Assembly: GCA_947492375.1 (NCBI GenBank)
Contig: CANLMI010000001.1
Coordinates: forward strand, 1,302,001 to 1,366,000
DNA length: 64,000 bases
Reading direction: 5' to 3'
Source of the DNA: an uncultured Kordiimonas sp.
GTDB lineage: Bacteria; Pseudomonadota; Alphaproteobacteria; Sphingomonadales; Kordiimonadaceae
Shown here: positions 33,295 through 42,675 of the stretch, piece after piece
Position numbering within the stretch: the first letter of the stretch is position 1
Layout of the letters: each line of letters begins with the position of its first letter
The notes under the pieces: generated by a model
What the model was told of the DNA's origin: nothing
Database searches by the model: none
The model's input: only the letters and a program-made list of their open reading frames with translations
Made by a program: the position numbers and the translations under genes

Positions 33295-35211
33295 TTGTCT
33301 TTCAATTATAGCAAAACATTGGCTAACCTTCAAAATACTCCCTTCGACGAAAATACTTTGAGCGATATAGAAAGCGATTATGTCAATGCATATAACCGTA
33401 AAGTATATAGTTTTATAGGAGACACTCTATATCATCACCCAATTGGTAACATTGCTAAAATCTCACCCTATAAGAGTAATAGTGAGAGTGCTGAAGCCAC
33501 TGGCATTAGTAAACAATTGAATGAATTACCGGGTTTGAGCACCCTATATTGCTTGGGTAATACGTATAATAATTGTTTAGCATTTCATAATGGTGATGGT
33601 TTAGAAGCACGAGCTTCCATCATAACAAAAAATGAAAATAACTGGAAAACAATTTCTCTTCCATTCCCCGTTGCGCCTTATTATCCTCACATATCATATC
33701 ACAATCAAAACTCCTGGTTACTCATGAGCTACTCAAAAGGCGCTTTGTATCAAGTGAATACAAACGGAACATTTGAGAAACTGGATGGGTTAGATGTTGA
33801 TTCAACAATCATTCACCGTGAGGTCATTGATGGTTCCCGTATCAATGGGGTTTCAACAATTACGCTCTCTGTAGACAAAAAAACACTACTTACTGATCGT
33901 AAAGAAATAGCCTGGACAATCATTAACTCCGACTTGTCATATAATAGTTACAGCCCACCTTCGAATTGCTTGTTTGTGACGTATATTGGCCAACAATTCG
34001 TTTGCCGTCAGAACAACGCGAGTAACGCTACAGAGTTACAATTTTACAAAGCCGATGCTCAAACAGGTAAACTTACCTTTCAAAAGTCAATAAATATAGG
34101 AATATCGCAACTACAATATCCGGTTTGGAATACAAAAAACGGCTTTTGGCTTCAGGTTATAAACGACGGATATCAAAAACTAAAATATATCTCGCTTGAT
34201 ATTAAAGAGCAAGAATACGCCAAGCAATTGAATGATCTGTTAGAAACATATCGTGGCACAGGCAATTTATCGATAACTGGCATTAATACGTCGAATACCC
34301 AGTTATTATTAGCCAAAACAAGTCAGATATTTCCTGTTGAAGATACAATATTAAATCTACCGGATCACACAAAGCCTCTCGGCGCACTTGACCTTAAAGT
34401 TACCTCACAAGGGCAGCAATTCTTCGACCCTTCCAATATTCACGTAGAGCGGCGTTATCATGCATCGCGTAAAGTTCCTTACACGGTTATTCGAAAAGAT
34501 CAAGCAACAGGAGTAGCATCAGGTAAGGCCATAATTTCTGTATACGGAAGTTATGGCATCCCGCTACAAGAAGAGTACTTAAAGGAATTTAGTAAATACT
34601 GGGTCGAACAAGGCGGGCTTTTTGTATACGCCCATGTTCGCGGAGGGGGCGGCTTTGGCAATACTTGGCGTTATTCCGGATATGGTATCAATAAATATGA
34701 GGCGATACTTGACCTCGAAGCTGTTGCGGAAGAAGTGGTTGATTTAGAGTATGCTCGAGCTGGAGAGATTAATCTTATATCTAACAGCGCAGGCGGCATA
34801 GTGGCCGGAGCCGCAGTGATCCGCCGATATGACCTTTTTGACCAGATTGCATTAACATCTCCGTGTTTAATTCTATGGGATAATGCTAGAAGTATATGCA
34901 CAGAAACGGATGAGTTTGGAGACCCCACCAACCCTCAGCAAATGAAAATCATGCAATCCTATTCGCCTGGTCATTTACTTGTTTCCTCTCAAGTGATCCC
35001 ACGTTTTATGATAATACAATCAGCTAATGACCAAATTGTCCCTCCTGTCGTTGCGAAATCATTCATTGATATCCGACCCGACATTAATTTTGTAAAATAT
35101 CTTGAGATTAACAGCACCGTTCATGGTGAACAATATCCAGCACCAATAAGAGCCAAAGTAGCATATGAGCGACTTAAATTTCTTCTAAAACTTGATGATG
35201 TAAAGCCATGA
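33295..35211 (+). CDS. S9 family peptidase (prolyl oligopeptidase-like), leader out of frame
   Basis: About 638 residues from a TTG at 33295, with no ribosome site. Upstream, a T9 tract (33276-33284) separates the main frame from two ATGs (33260, 33264). Removing one T from the tract joins the second ATG, and adding one joins the first, each giving a short hydrophobic leader. The propeller region precedes a catalytic domain with ISVYGSYGIPLQ, HVRGGGGFG. Ser is in ISNSAGGI, Asp in SANDQIVPP and His in STVHGEQY. The body seems intact. It may be a pseudogene by frameshift, a phase-variable gene or a sequence error. Confidence 0.65.
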   Translation: MSFNYSKTLANLQNTPFDENTLSDIESDYVNAYNRKVYSFIGDTLYHHPIGNIAKISPYKSNSESAEATGISKQLNELPGLSTLYCLGNTYNNCLAFHNGDGLEARASIITKNENNWKTISLPFPVAPYYPHISYHNQNSWLLMSYSKGALYQVNTNGTFEKLDGLDVDSTIIHREVIDGSRINGVSTITLSVDKKTLLTDRKEIAWTIINSDLSYNSYSPPSNCLFVTYIGQQFVCRQNNASNATELQFYKADAQTGKLTFQKSINIGISQLQYPVWNTKNGFWLQVINDGYQKLKYISLDIKEQEYAKQLNDLLETYRGTGNLSITGINTSNTQLLLAKTSQIFPVEDTILNLPDHTKPLGALDLKVTSQGQQFFDPSNIHVERRYHASRKVPYTVIRKDQATGVASGKAIISVYGSYGIPLQEEYLKEFSKYWVEQGGLFVYAHVRGGGGFGNTWRYSGYGINKYEAILDLEAVAEEVVDLEYARAGEINLISNSAGGIVAGAAVIRRYDLFDQIALTSPCLILWDNARSICTETDEFGDPTNPQQMKIMQSYSPGHLLVSSQVIPRFMIIQSANDQIVPPVVAKSFIDIRPDINFVKYLEINSTVHGEQYPAPIRAKVAYERLKFLLKLDDVKP

Positions 35212-35295
35212 AACCCACGTGCCTAAAGTTGGTAATAAGTAGTTTAATATTTTTTGCCAATTAACTGCACCACCATCAAGTCGGCTTTAGGTTCA

Positions 35296-35318
35296 ATTTT
35301 CTCTGCACCAGAGAAAAT
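35296..35318. terminator. Hairpin after the S9 gene
   Basis: ATTTTCTCTG (35296-35305) and CAGAGAAAAT (35309-35318) form a perfect 10-bp stem with a 3-base loop, about 85 bases after the S9 stop. There is no long T-run after it, so termination is plausible but unproved. Confidence 0.35.
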
Positions 35319-35474
35319 ATAAATAGAACAATATTTAGCTATGAAAAAGCCAGGCTACCCCTTGAATAATATCCTTATAGTGCAAGATTATTGTCATTTC
35401 ATGAAAACCTTGAAGGTCATCATGTTATAGCTTTCCTTTGCCACTTACCCATATTATGGATGTGACATGTTTTT

Positions 35475-37358
35475 GTGACCAATCCATCAAGGCCAATATC
35501 TTTGACTAACCATACTGCATTATCTATTTTACACGATGTGTTTGGGTATACTTCGTTTCGAGGTGACCAGGCAGAGATCATTGCTGATTTATGTACTGGC
35601 AAGCATGTTCTAACGGTTATGCCAACAGGCGCCGGTAAGTCGCTTTGCTTTCAAATTCCTGCGCTTATACAGGAAGGAACAGCAATTGTCGTCTCACCGC
35701 TTATATCCTTGATGCAAAATCAGGTGCAAGCTCTACAGCTTCTTGGAATTGAAGCAGCTTCATTGAATTCCAGCGTTTCTAATGACGAAGCGAATAGTAT
35801 CTGGCAAAAGGTACATACAGGAACATTAAAGTTACTTTATGTATCTCCTGAAAGGCTAATGACACCTGCGATGCAAGATAGCATTAGCAGAATAAAAGTT
35901 AGCCTGTTTGCAATTGATGAAGCACATTGCATATCACAGTGGGGCGCTGCTTTTCGCCCAGAATATGAAGCATTAAGCGAACTGCATAAACGCTTTCCCA
36001 ACATTCCCATCATCGCGCTTACAGCAACGGCTGACCAAACCACCCGCAACCAGATAATAGAGAAATTATTCTCCAACAACGCAGCTCTCTATCTATCCGG
36101 TTTCGATCGCCCCAATATTAGCCTGACGGTAGAGGTTAAAAACAACTGGAAACAGCAATTACAACAGTTTCTTAAAGCGCGATTACAAAACCATGGCCCA
36201 GAAAACGGTGTTATCTATTGCCTGTCACGCAAGAAAACTGAGCAAGTAACAGAACTTCTTTCTCAGAAAGGGTATAAAGCCCTTCCCTACCATGCCGGCA
36301 TGGCAAACCATATAAGGCAAAATAACCTCAATCGCTTTATGACAGAAAGTGACTTAATAATTGTTGCCACCATTGCTTTCGGCATGGGAATTGACAAACC
36401 TGATATCCGTTTCGTTTTTCATACTGATTTACCTTCTTCTCCTGAGGCCTACTATCAAGAGATCGGCCGCGCAGGGCGTGACGGCAATCAAGCGGTTGCC
36501 CACATGCTGTATGGTATGCAAGATATTTCAATGCGGCGTCTATTCATAAACAATGAACCCTCAAATGAAGACCATAAGCGCCGTGAACACCAACGGTTAA
36601 ACGCACTCCTTTCATACTGTGAGAGCCCCACGTGCAGGCGCAGTACCATGCTGAAATATTTTGGTGATACGCTGGACACCTCTCAATGTGGCAATTGCGA
36701 CCTATGTCATAATCCGAAAGAAACGATTGAAGCGACAACTGCTGGCCGCAAATTTCTCTCTGCTATAGCGCGTACAGGCGAAAGTTTCGGAGTTGGGTAT
36801 ATCAGCGATATATTGGTTGGCAAGCTTACGCCCAAAATTAAAGAACGACACCATGATCAACTGCCAACTTTTGGTGTAGGGCAGGAATTTTCGATCAATG
36901 ACTGGAAATCAATTGCTCGGCAATTAATGGCACAGGATTATATCATAGCGGATGCAGACTATGGCTCGCTTAAAATCACTCCAAACGGGCTGCTACTTTT
37001 GAAAGATCAGGCAAGTTTCAAATATAGGCCCGATGTATTAGGAAGCACCAAGAACAACCGAACAGCCTCTCAAAACAAATCAATAGCCCTTGATTTACCC
37101 GAAAATGCGCAAAGGTTGCTTCAAAAGCTCAAAGCGCTTCGGAAAGAATTAGCAGAAACTCGCTCTGTGCCCGCTTATGTTATCTTTTCAGACAAGAGCC
37201 TGGCGCATATGGCCAGTGTTCAACCAACCAGTTTAAGCCAATTTGCCGATATTCACGGGGTTGGTGACCGCAAACTTGAAGAATTTGGCACTATATTTAC
37301 GCAGGCGATAGAAACCCACATTAATGCAGATAACGAACTCACCAAAAAAAATAGTTAA
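35475..37358 (+). CDS. recQ: ATP-dependent DNA helicase RecQ
   Basis: 627 residues from GTG 35475 (a TTG at 35502 is an alternative start). Helicase motifs: I MPTGAGKSLCFQ, II IDEAHCISQWG, VI QEIGRAGRDG. The RecQ zinc site uses Cys residues in CESPTCRRS and CGNCDLC. RQC winged helix follows and a C-terminal HRDC domain (LQKLKALRKELA, FADIHGVGDRKLEEFG). It unwinds DNA with 3'-5' polarity in recombination repair. Length is that of complete bacterial RecQ (E. coli about 609). Confidence 0.93.
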   Translation: MTNPSRPISLTNHTALSILHDVFGYTSFRGDQAEIIADLCTGKHVLTVMPTGAGKSLCFQIPALIQEGTAIVVSPLISLMQNQVQALQLLGIEAASLNSSVSNDEANSIWQKVHTGTLKLLYVSPERLMTPAMQDSISRIKVSLFAIDEAHCISQWGAAFRPEYEALSELHKRFPNIPIIALTATADQTTRNQIIEKLFSNNAALYLSGFDRPNISLTVEVKNNWKQQLQQFLKARLQNHGPENGVIYCLSRKKTEQVTELLSQKGYKALPYHAGMANHIRQNNLNRFMTESDLIIVATIAFGMGIDKPDIRFVFHTDLPSSPEAYYQEIGRAGRDGNQAVAHMLYGMQDISMRRLFINNEPSNEDHKRREHQRLNALLSYCESPTCRRSTMLKYFGDTLDTSQCGNCDLCHNPKETIEATTAGRKFLSAIARTGESFGVGYISDILVGKLTPKIKERHHDQLPTFGVGQEFSINDWKSIARQLMAQDYIIADADYGSLKITPNGLLLLKDQASFKYRPDVLGSTKNNRTASQNKSIALDLPENAQRLLQKLKALRKELAETRSVPAYVIFSDKSLAHMASVQPTSLSQFADIHGVGDRKLEEFGTIFTQAIETHINADNELTKKNS

Positions 37359-37693
37359 TATAAACCCAATTATAACCACCCAAAGCCCGAAAACAATAAT
37401 GCCTATACTGCGTATAAAATCTTTTCATTTGAGTTGTTTTTAAAAGAAACCAATCAAATTGGGCATTATGAACATTGAACATTCATCGCTTTATAATTCA
37501 CCCATTAGATAATGGTTTAACTTTCCACACTCGCTAGACAAAGAGAATAGTTTTATATCAAATACTCAATATAATTTCTGTATATTTATGTAGTATTTAC
37601 TATTATGGACTTTAATTACTTACTTATGTAACTATTGAAAAAATTGAATTAATATCAATATATGTAATATCGTAATCGTATTTTGGGGGGCTT
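37359..37693. other. AT-rich intergenic region and promoter region of the TelA operon
   Basis: About 335 bases between recQ and the nine-gene TelA-type operon. No gene is seen. GGGGGG lies just before the first ATG of the operon, a strong ribosome site. Confidence 0.5.
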
Positions 37694-39448
37694 ATGAATA
37701 GTAAGATTATCACGTTTGTCATTTTTGTACTTGCCAGCTTGTTATTAACGGTAAAATCACAAGCAGCTGAATATATTGAATTAAGGCCTCTTTCTGAAAT
37801 TATTAACACAAGTACCCGGTCTTGCAATATCAATGGAAAAATAAACGTACCTGTCATTGCATGGGGCGGAGATATTACAACGAGTTATGCGAACGGTAAT
37901 ACAAAGCGAACCGCAAACGGCAGCTTACTAGCTAAAACCAATCTTGATATAGACCTTTACAGACAAGATGATTTTTCTAAACAGGTTGAAGACTACGTTT
38001 CTTGTAAAACACCATTTTTGCGTGGAACCATGGGAATGATCACTGCTGCAAGTGAAGTTACCAACCGTGACCAACGTACAGAAATGGTCGTTATTTATCA
38101 AATGACATGGTCAGCAGGTGGAGATGCTCTTGTTGTAAAAGGTAATATCAACCGCCCCTCTGACCTTCGAGGCAAAACCATTGCTGTTCAGGCTTATGGT
38201 CCACATATGGATTATCTTACAACGATATTAAGAGATGCAGGCTTAAGCATAAATGATGTAAAAATAAAATGGGTTCAAGACCTTATCGAAGTTAACGACA
38301 ACTCCACATCACCAGCAACAGCCCTTAGAGATGATAATTCAATTGATGCTGCTTTTGTTATTATACCTGATGCTTTGGCATTAACCTCGGGCGGTGCCGT
38401 TGGTACAGGTGGTGAGGATTCGGTACGCGGTGCAAAAATATTATTATCTACCAAAACAGCAAACCGTGTAATATCTGATGTTTATGCAGTGCGTAGAGAC
38501 TTTTTTGACAACAACCGAAATACTGTACAAGCATTTGTTAATGCTCTGATGCAGGCCGATGAGCAGGTTAAAAGCCTTTTTAAAGACCGTCAAAATCGCC
38601 GAAGCGAATATCAAACAATGATCGAAGGTGCCGCACGATTATTATTGGACAGTAAAGATGCAGTAGAAGATACGGCTGCTATGTATTCTGACGCAGAATT
38701 TGTTGGCTTTTCTGGAAACGTACAATTTTTCACTGACTCAGCTTACCCAAGAGGGTTTCACCTCTTATCTAAAGAAATTCAAAATGCATTTATTCAATTA
38801 GGATTAATCAAAAACACTGCATCACTTACTGACGCAAAATGGGCATATAATAACCTTGCAGTTGGTATTTCAGACACTCAACGTACTGAAGCACCCCGCT
38901 TTGACCAGCAAGCAGTTGATCGGCTTATCGCAAGGCGTCAGAGCCAAAACACTGCTTCTGAAGGCGAATTATTTCGGTTTGAAATATTCTTTGCACCCAA
39001 CCAAAATACCTTCTCTGCTGATCAATACCGGGCTGCTTTTGATCAAGTTATAAATTTAGCATCGACATATGGTGGCGCACTACTCACCATCGAAGGACAT
39101 AGTGATCCACTTAGTTATTTGAGAAGAAAAAAGTCAGGGGCACCGGTTATTGAGTTATCATCAATTAAGCAAGCGAGTAAAAACCTTAGCTTCACTCGAG
39201 CTAATGCAGTGCGCCAAAGCATCATTAATTACGCTACATCTAAGAACGTTATACTAGATACGTCACAGTTTGGTGTTTCAGGGCTTGGTATCACGACACC
39301 AAACACGCCTGATTGTTCTTATGATGTAAATGGCGATATTGCCCTGACTTGCGCCCCGAAAAATAAATTGGAATGGGATGCAACTCGCAGGGTCGTATTT
39401 CGTGTCGTGCAAATTGAAGCAGAATCTGACGTATTTGCACCGCTATAG
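37694..39448 (+). CDS. Substrate-binding protein fused to OmpA-like peptidoglycan-binding domain
   Basis: 584 residues. Signal peptide 1-24 (ends KSQA-A). Residues about 30-400 are a periplasmic binding-protein fold of the taurine/nitrate type: ALVVKGNINRPSDLRGKTIAVQAYGPHMDYLT, later AFVIIPDALALTSGG. The C-terminal 150 residues are OmpA-like: FFAPNQNTFSADQY, LLTIEGHSDP, RANAVRQSI, with an insert of about 20 residues between the Asp and Arg motifs. Binding protein is thus tethered to the cell wall. First gene of a nine-gene operon; GGGGGG precedes the ATG. Confidence 0.78.
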   Translation: MNSKIITFVIFVLASLLLTVKSQAAEYIELRPLSEIINTSTRSCNINGKINVPVIAWGGDITTSYANGNTKRTANGSLLAKTNLDIDLYRQDDFSKQVEDYVSCKTPFLRGTMGMITAASEVTNRDQRTEMVVIYQMTWSAGGDALVVKGNINRPSDLRGKTIAVQAYGPHMDYLTTILRDAGLSINDVKIKWVQDLIEVNDNSTSPATALRDDNSIDAAFVIIPDALALTSGGAVGTGGEDSVRGAKILLSTKTANRVISDVYAVRRDFFDNNRNTVQAFVNALMQADEQVKSLFKDRQNRRSEYQTMIEGAARLLLDSKDAVEDTAAMYSDAEFVGFSGNVQFFTDSAYPRGFHLLSKEIQNAFIQLGLIKNTASLTDAKWAYNNLAVGISDTQRTEAPRFDQQAVDRLIARRQSQNTASEGELFRFEIFFAPNQNTFSADQYRAAFDQVINLASTYGGALLTIEGHSDPLSYLRRKKSGAPVIELSSIKQASKNLSFTRANAVRQSIINYATSKNVILDTSQFGVSGLGITTPNTPDCSYDVNGDIALTCAPKNKLEWDATRRVVFRVVQIEAESDVFAPL

Positions 39449-39460
39449 GGGGATAGTGAT

Positions 39461-40249
39461 ATGAAACAAGGTAATATTCTTATAGTAGGTATAGTAATCT
39501 TGGTGCTTGGCTATAATTTAGTTAGTCAATTATCCAATACTAATACTCCGTCTACAGTACCAATAACGAAAGCACCTGATAAAAGCACTACTCTAGAAGT
39601 GTTAGGTCTTACTAATTCCATATCATGGCCACCCGCCACATTAGACACCATAGAGTTAGCAAGTAACCCTATGACAGATAATTACCTTCTGATGATGGAT
39701 ATAAGTGGTAGTATGGCTGATAAAGTTTGCCTTGGTGACGAAAGAAAAATCGATGCCGCAAAACGTGCTGTGAAAGCTTTTTTCAAAAACTTAGGGACAG
39801 AAGTAAATGTAGGCCTTTACACATTTAGTAAAGATGTTTCCGAAGTACTACCTATTGGTAAATATGCAAATACCAGATTTGATCAAGCCATTGATTCATT
39901 ACGTGCAGGTGGTAATACGCCTTTGCAGGCTGCTTTAAAAAGAAGTGAGAAACTATTACGCTCTGCCGCCCAAACGCAAGGAGGATATGGATCATATAAC
40001 CTAATCCTGATTACAGATGGCCAATCTTCTGATGGTAAACCACATGATTTAGCGGTGGAGATTGCCAGATCCACAGCTATCACCTTAAATGCCGTAGGTT
40101 TTTGTACTGGTATAAACCATTCTCTCAATATTGACGGCTATACAAACTTTCTAACTGCTGACAATGCAGAACAATTGGTACAACAACTATCAAAGACAGT
40201 AAAAGCAGAACAGGAAGCATTTGATATAAGTGATTTTAACGCAAGTTAA
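39461..40249 (+). CDS. Membrane-anchored von Willebrand factor A domain protein
   Basis: 262 residues. An N-terminal membrane segment (about 5-22) is followed by a linker and a vWA domain (about 75-250). The MIDAS motif DISGS is in YLLMMDISGSMADKV; the Thr of the site is in GGNTPLQAALK, and the Asp in LILITDGQSSDG. Such domains bind metal-dependent partners. In ter/TelA-type systems, vWA proteins are common partners. It starts 13 bases after the first SBP-OmpA gene, with AGGGGGATAG upstream. Confidence 0.82.
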   Translation: MKQGNILIVGIVILVLGYNLVSQLSNTNTPSTVPITKAPDKSTTLEVLGLTNSISWPPATLDTIELASNPMTDNYLLMMDISGSMADKVCLGDERKIDAAKRAVKAFFKNLGTEVNVGLYTFSKDVSEVLPIGKYANTRFDQAIDSLRAGGNTPLQAALKRSEKLLRSAAQTQGGYGSYNLILITDGQSSDGKPHDLAVEIARSTAITLNAVGFCTGINHSLNIDGYTNFLTADNAEQLVQQLSKTVKAEQEAFDISDFNAS

Positions 40250-40303
40250 TGCTCTTACCTGTTTTAACTTAACTGCTTTAGCATTGTTACTTTAGGAGAT
40301 TAG

Positions 40304-41872
40304 ATGACACGCTCAGCTAAAGGTGCACTTGGCCTTCTTGTGTTAGGGATATTAGCGATACTTGCTATCTATATGGTACTAGAATATCTTGAGAAAAATG
40401 AACAATTGGCATCAAGTGACGCTGCAAATTCAAAAGGCCAGATACGCATTGCAGTAGATAATTTTATCGGCTATTTTCCATTGTGCTCCCCAAGAATAAA
40501 AAGTTTACTGTTGAATGACGGGTATCGCCTAGAGTGTATTGACGATCAAGCCGACTACTCTAGTCGTTTTGCCAAGCTCACAAATGGAACTGTTGATTTC
40601 GCTGTAGGTACAATCGATACATACCTTCTAAATGGTGATCGATATGATTACCCAGGCGTCATTATAGCGGTTTTAGATGAAAGCAAAGGTGCTGATGCAA
40701 TTGTAGCGCGCTCGACAACTGCCAAAAACCTTAGCGATCTTAAAAACAAAAATAATATTAAAGTAGCTTTCACCCCCTCCTCGCCTAGCCATCACTTACT
40801 GAAAGTTGCCGGCGTACATTTTGACATTGCATTTTTGCGTAACAAAAACGGTTCTTGGCGTACCGAAACAACCGGTTCATCAGGAGCTTTACAGAAGCTT
40901 TTAGACGGTAAGGTTGATGTTGCTGCAATCTGGGAACCAGACATTTCCAAAGCTCTTGCTCAGGGGGAGTTTACCAAAATTCTCGGTACAGAAGAAACTC
41001 AACGGCTGATAGTTGATGTTTTGATATCAAGTCATAAGAATGAGACCAATACTCCAGAAGTTTCCGAAATATTGCTCGCAAATTATTATCGGGCATTGAA
41101 ATATTATCGCGATAATCCGAGTATTTTTGACGATCATTTAGCCGATTATGCAAGTGTCTCGGAAAAGCAGGCGCGCCAACTCAAGAAAGGCATAAACTGG
41201 TTTACTATGCAGCAAAATGCCGCTGACTGGATGGGCCTTTCTTCAACGGGTCAAATTCCAAAACATGGCCTCTATGAAACAATTGACCAAACTTTAGATA
41301 TCCAACGCGATGTTGGCGACTTTACCCAAAACCCATTACCTTCGGGTGATCCAAGGCGAATAATCAATTCTGCTATCATTAAAACACTATTTGAAAAAGG
41401 TATCAGAACTGGGTTTTCTTCTGGTGGTTCCTTTGACTTCGATAGTAATAGCGCAAATATCCGAGATTTTTCACCTCTGGATGATACACAATGGGCGTCG
41501 CTTAGAGAGGTTGGCAATCTTCGTGTTCGTCCTATCAAATTTGAAGCAGGAACCGGCAAACTTACGATAACAGGCAAAGAACAAATCGATGCTGCGGTCA
41601 AAGTGCTGGAAAACTATCCAAATTTTCGCATTATTATCGAAGGTCATACTAGCACTCGTGGTGATAGAAACATTAATCGTAGCCTCTCCCAGGAACGAGC
41701 AGATGCGGTAAGGCGATATCTGTATGTCACATATAAGATTGACCGCGACCGAACGAAAGCTGTCGGTTTTGGCCCAGATAAACCTCTACCAAGATTGCAA
41801 GGAGAAAGTAGCCGTGCTTATAGGAGTAAATTGCCTAGAGTAGAGTTAAAGCTCGTTTCGGAGTCATTTTGA
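40304..41872 (+). CDS. Second substrate-binding protein/OmpA fusion, membrane-anchored
   Basis: 522 residues. The N-terminus has a hydrophobic anchor (about 8-27) rather than a cleaved signal. Residues about 45-300 are a binding-protein fold (QIRIAVDNFIGYFPL, LTNGTVDFAVGTIDTYLL, LLDGKVDVAAIWEPDI). A linker leads to a C-terminal OmpA-like domain: IKFEAGTGKLTITGK, FRIIIEGHTSTRGD, LSQERADAVRRYL, closer to canonical than the first fusion. It resembles the first fusion in plan but shares little sequence, so both are separate branches of one design. GGAGATTAG precedes the ATG. Confidence 0.78.
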   Translation: MTRSAKGALGLLVLGILAILAIYMVLEYLEKNEQLASSDAANSKGQIRIAVDNFIGYFPLCSPRIKSLLLNDGYRLECIDDQADYSSRFAKLTNGTVDFAVGTIDTYLLNGDRYDYPGVIIAVLDESKGADAIVARSTTAKNLSDLKNKNNIKVAFTPSSPSHHLLKVAGVHFDIAFLRNKNGSWRTETTGSSGALQKLLDGKVDVAAIWEPDISKALAQGEFTKILGTEETQRLIVDVLISSHKNETNTPEVSEILLANYYRALKYYRDNPSIFDDHLADYASVSEKQARQLKKGINWFTMQQNAADWMGLSSTGQIPKHGLYETIDQTLDIQRDVGDFTQNPLPSGDPRRIINSAIIKTLFEKGIRTGFSSGGSFDFDSNSANIRDFSPLDDTQWASLREVGNLRVRPIKFEAGTGKLTITGKEQIDAAVKVLENYPNFRIIIEGHTSTRGDRNINRSLSQERADAVRRYLYVTYKIDRDRTKAVGFGPDKPLPRLQGESSRAYRSKLPRVELKLVSESF

Positions 41873-42672
41873 TGACGCGCGAAATGAACAGACTGAGATT
41901 TTCAAAACGAGCGATTAAGAGCTCTGTACGATCCTCAAGCTTAAATCATCCACTCACATTGTTTCCCTCTGCTTTAGGTGCCTTGGGTGTGTTTGGAGGC
42001 AGCTTATTTTCAGCCCCTCTGGTTATCGCAGCAGGTATGGGTGGGCTCGTTTTTGGTGTCGGGCACTTCGTTACAAAATATTTTATTCAATTTGACAACG
42101 CAGCAAGGGAACACATGAAAGCCCTTCATACAAAGATGATTGAAACCCTGGAGGCACGGCCAGAACGATTAAAAGAGGAATTTCAAGACGTTGGTTTTGA
42201 CCGCGGTCTTCAACAGCTTAATATGGCCAAGATAAAATTCGACGAGTTTTTGGATGCTTTAGGAAGAAAATTCAACAAATCAGAACTTACCTTTGGGCGT
42301 TACAGTGGTGTATCAGAAGCTGTATATTTATCGATTCTGGATAATTTAGAGTTAGCTGTAGCCAAACTGCGAAGTATCCGATCAATAAATCCAGAATACA
42401 TTAATGCCCAACTTGACGAAGTTCGCAATCGAAACAACGACACAAGTGAAATAGAAGCGCTTAATGCTCGCTTACAATTACGCGACGCTGCGCTGAGAGA
42501 AATTGACGCAATTCTGGCAGAGAATGAACGTGCAATGACAACACTGGATAAGACAGCACTTAGAGTGGCAAGCATTCAGACACAAAAAAATGTATCAGTT
42601 AAAGATGCTGATATAGCGATGCAAGAACTTGAACTTTTGGCGACACGAGCCGTTGATTATGAAGGGAAATAA
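41872..42672 (+). CDS. XpaC-like (BCIP-hydrolysis-family) membrane/coiled-coil protein
   Basis: 266 residues from ATG 41872, overlapping the previous stop in TGATG. A basic N-terminus is followed by two hydrophobic stretches (about 32-52 and 54-70) and a long helical region with SELTFGRYSGVSEAVYLSILDNLELAVAKLR. An XpaC-type protein next to TelA is a common pair (xpaC-yaaN in Bacillus); the plan and position here fit, but the sequence match is my weak recall. It probably acts at the membrane with TelA. Confidence 0.5.
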   Translation: MTREMNRLRFSKRAIKSSVRSSSLNHPLTLFPSALGALGVFGGSLFSAPLVIAAGMGGLVFGVGHFVTKYFIQFDNAAREHMKALHTKMIETLEARPERLKEEFQDVGFDRGLQQLNMAKIKFDEFLDALGRKFNKSELTFGRYSGVSEAVYLSILDNLELAVAKLRSIRSINPEYINAQLDEVRNRNNDTSEIEALNARLQLRDAALREIDAILAENERAMTTLDKTALRVASIQTQKNVSVKDADIAMQELELLATRAVDYEGK

Positions 42673-42675
42673 TAT

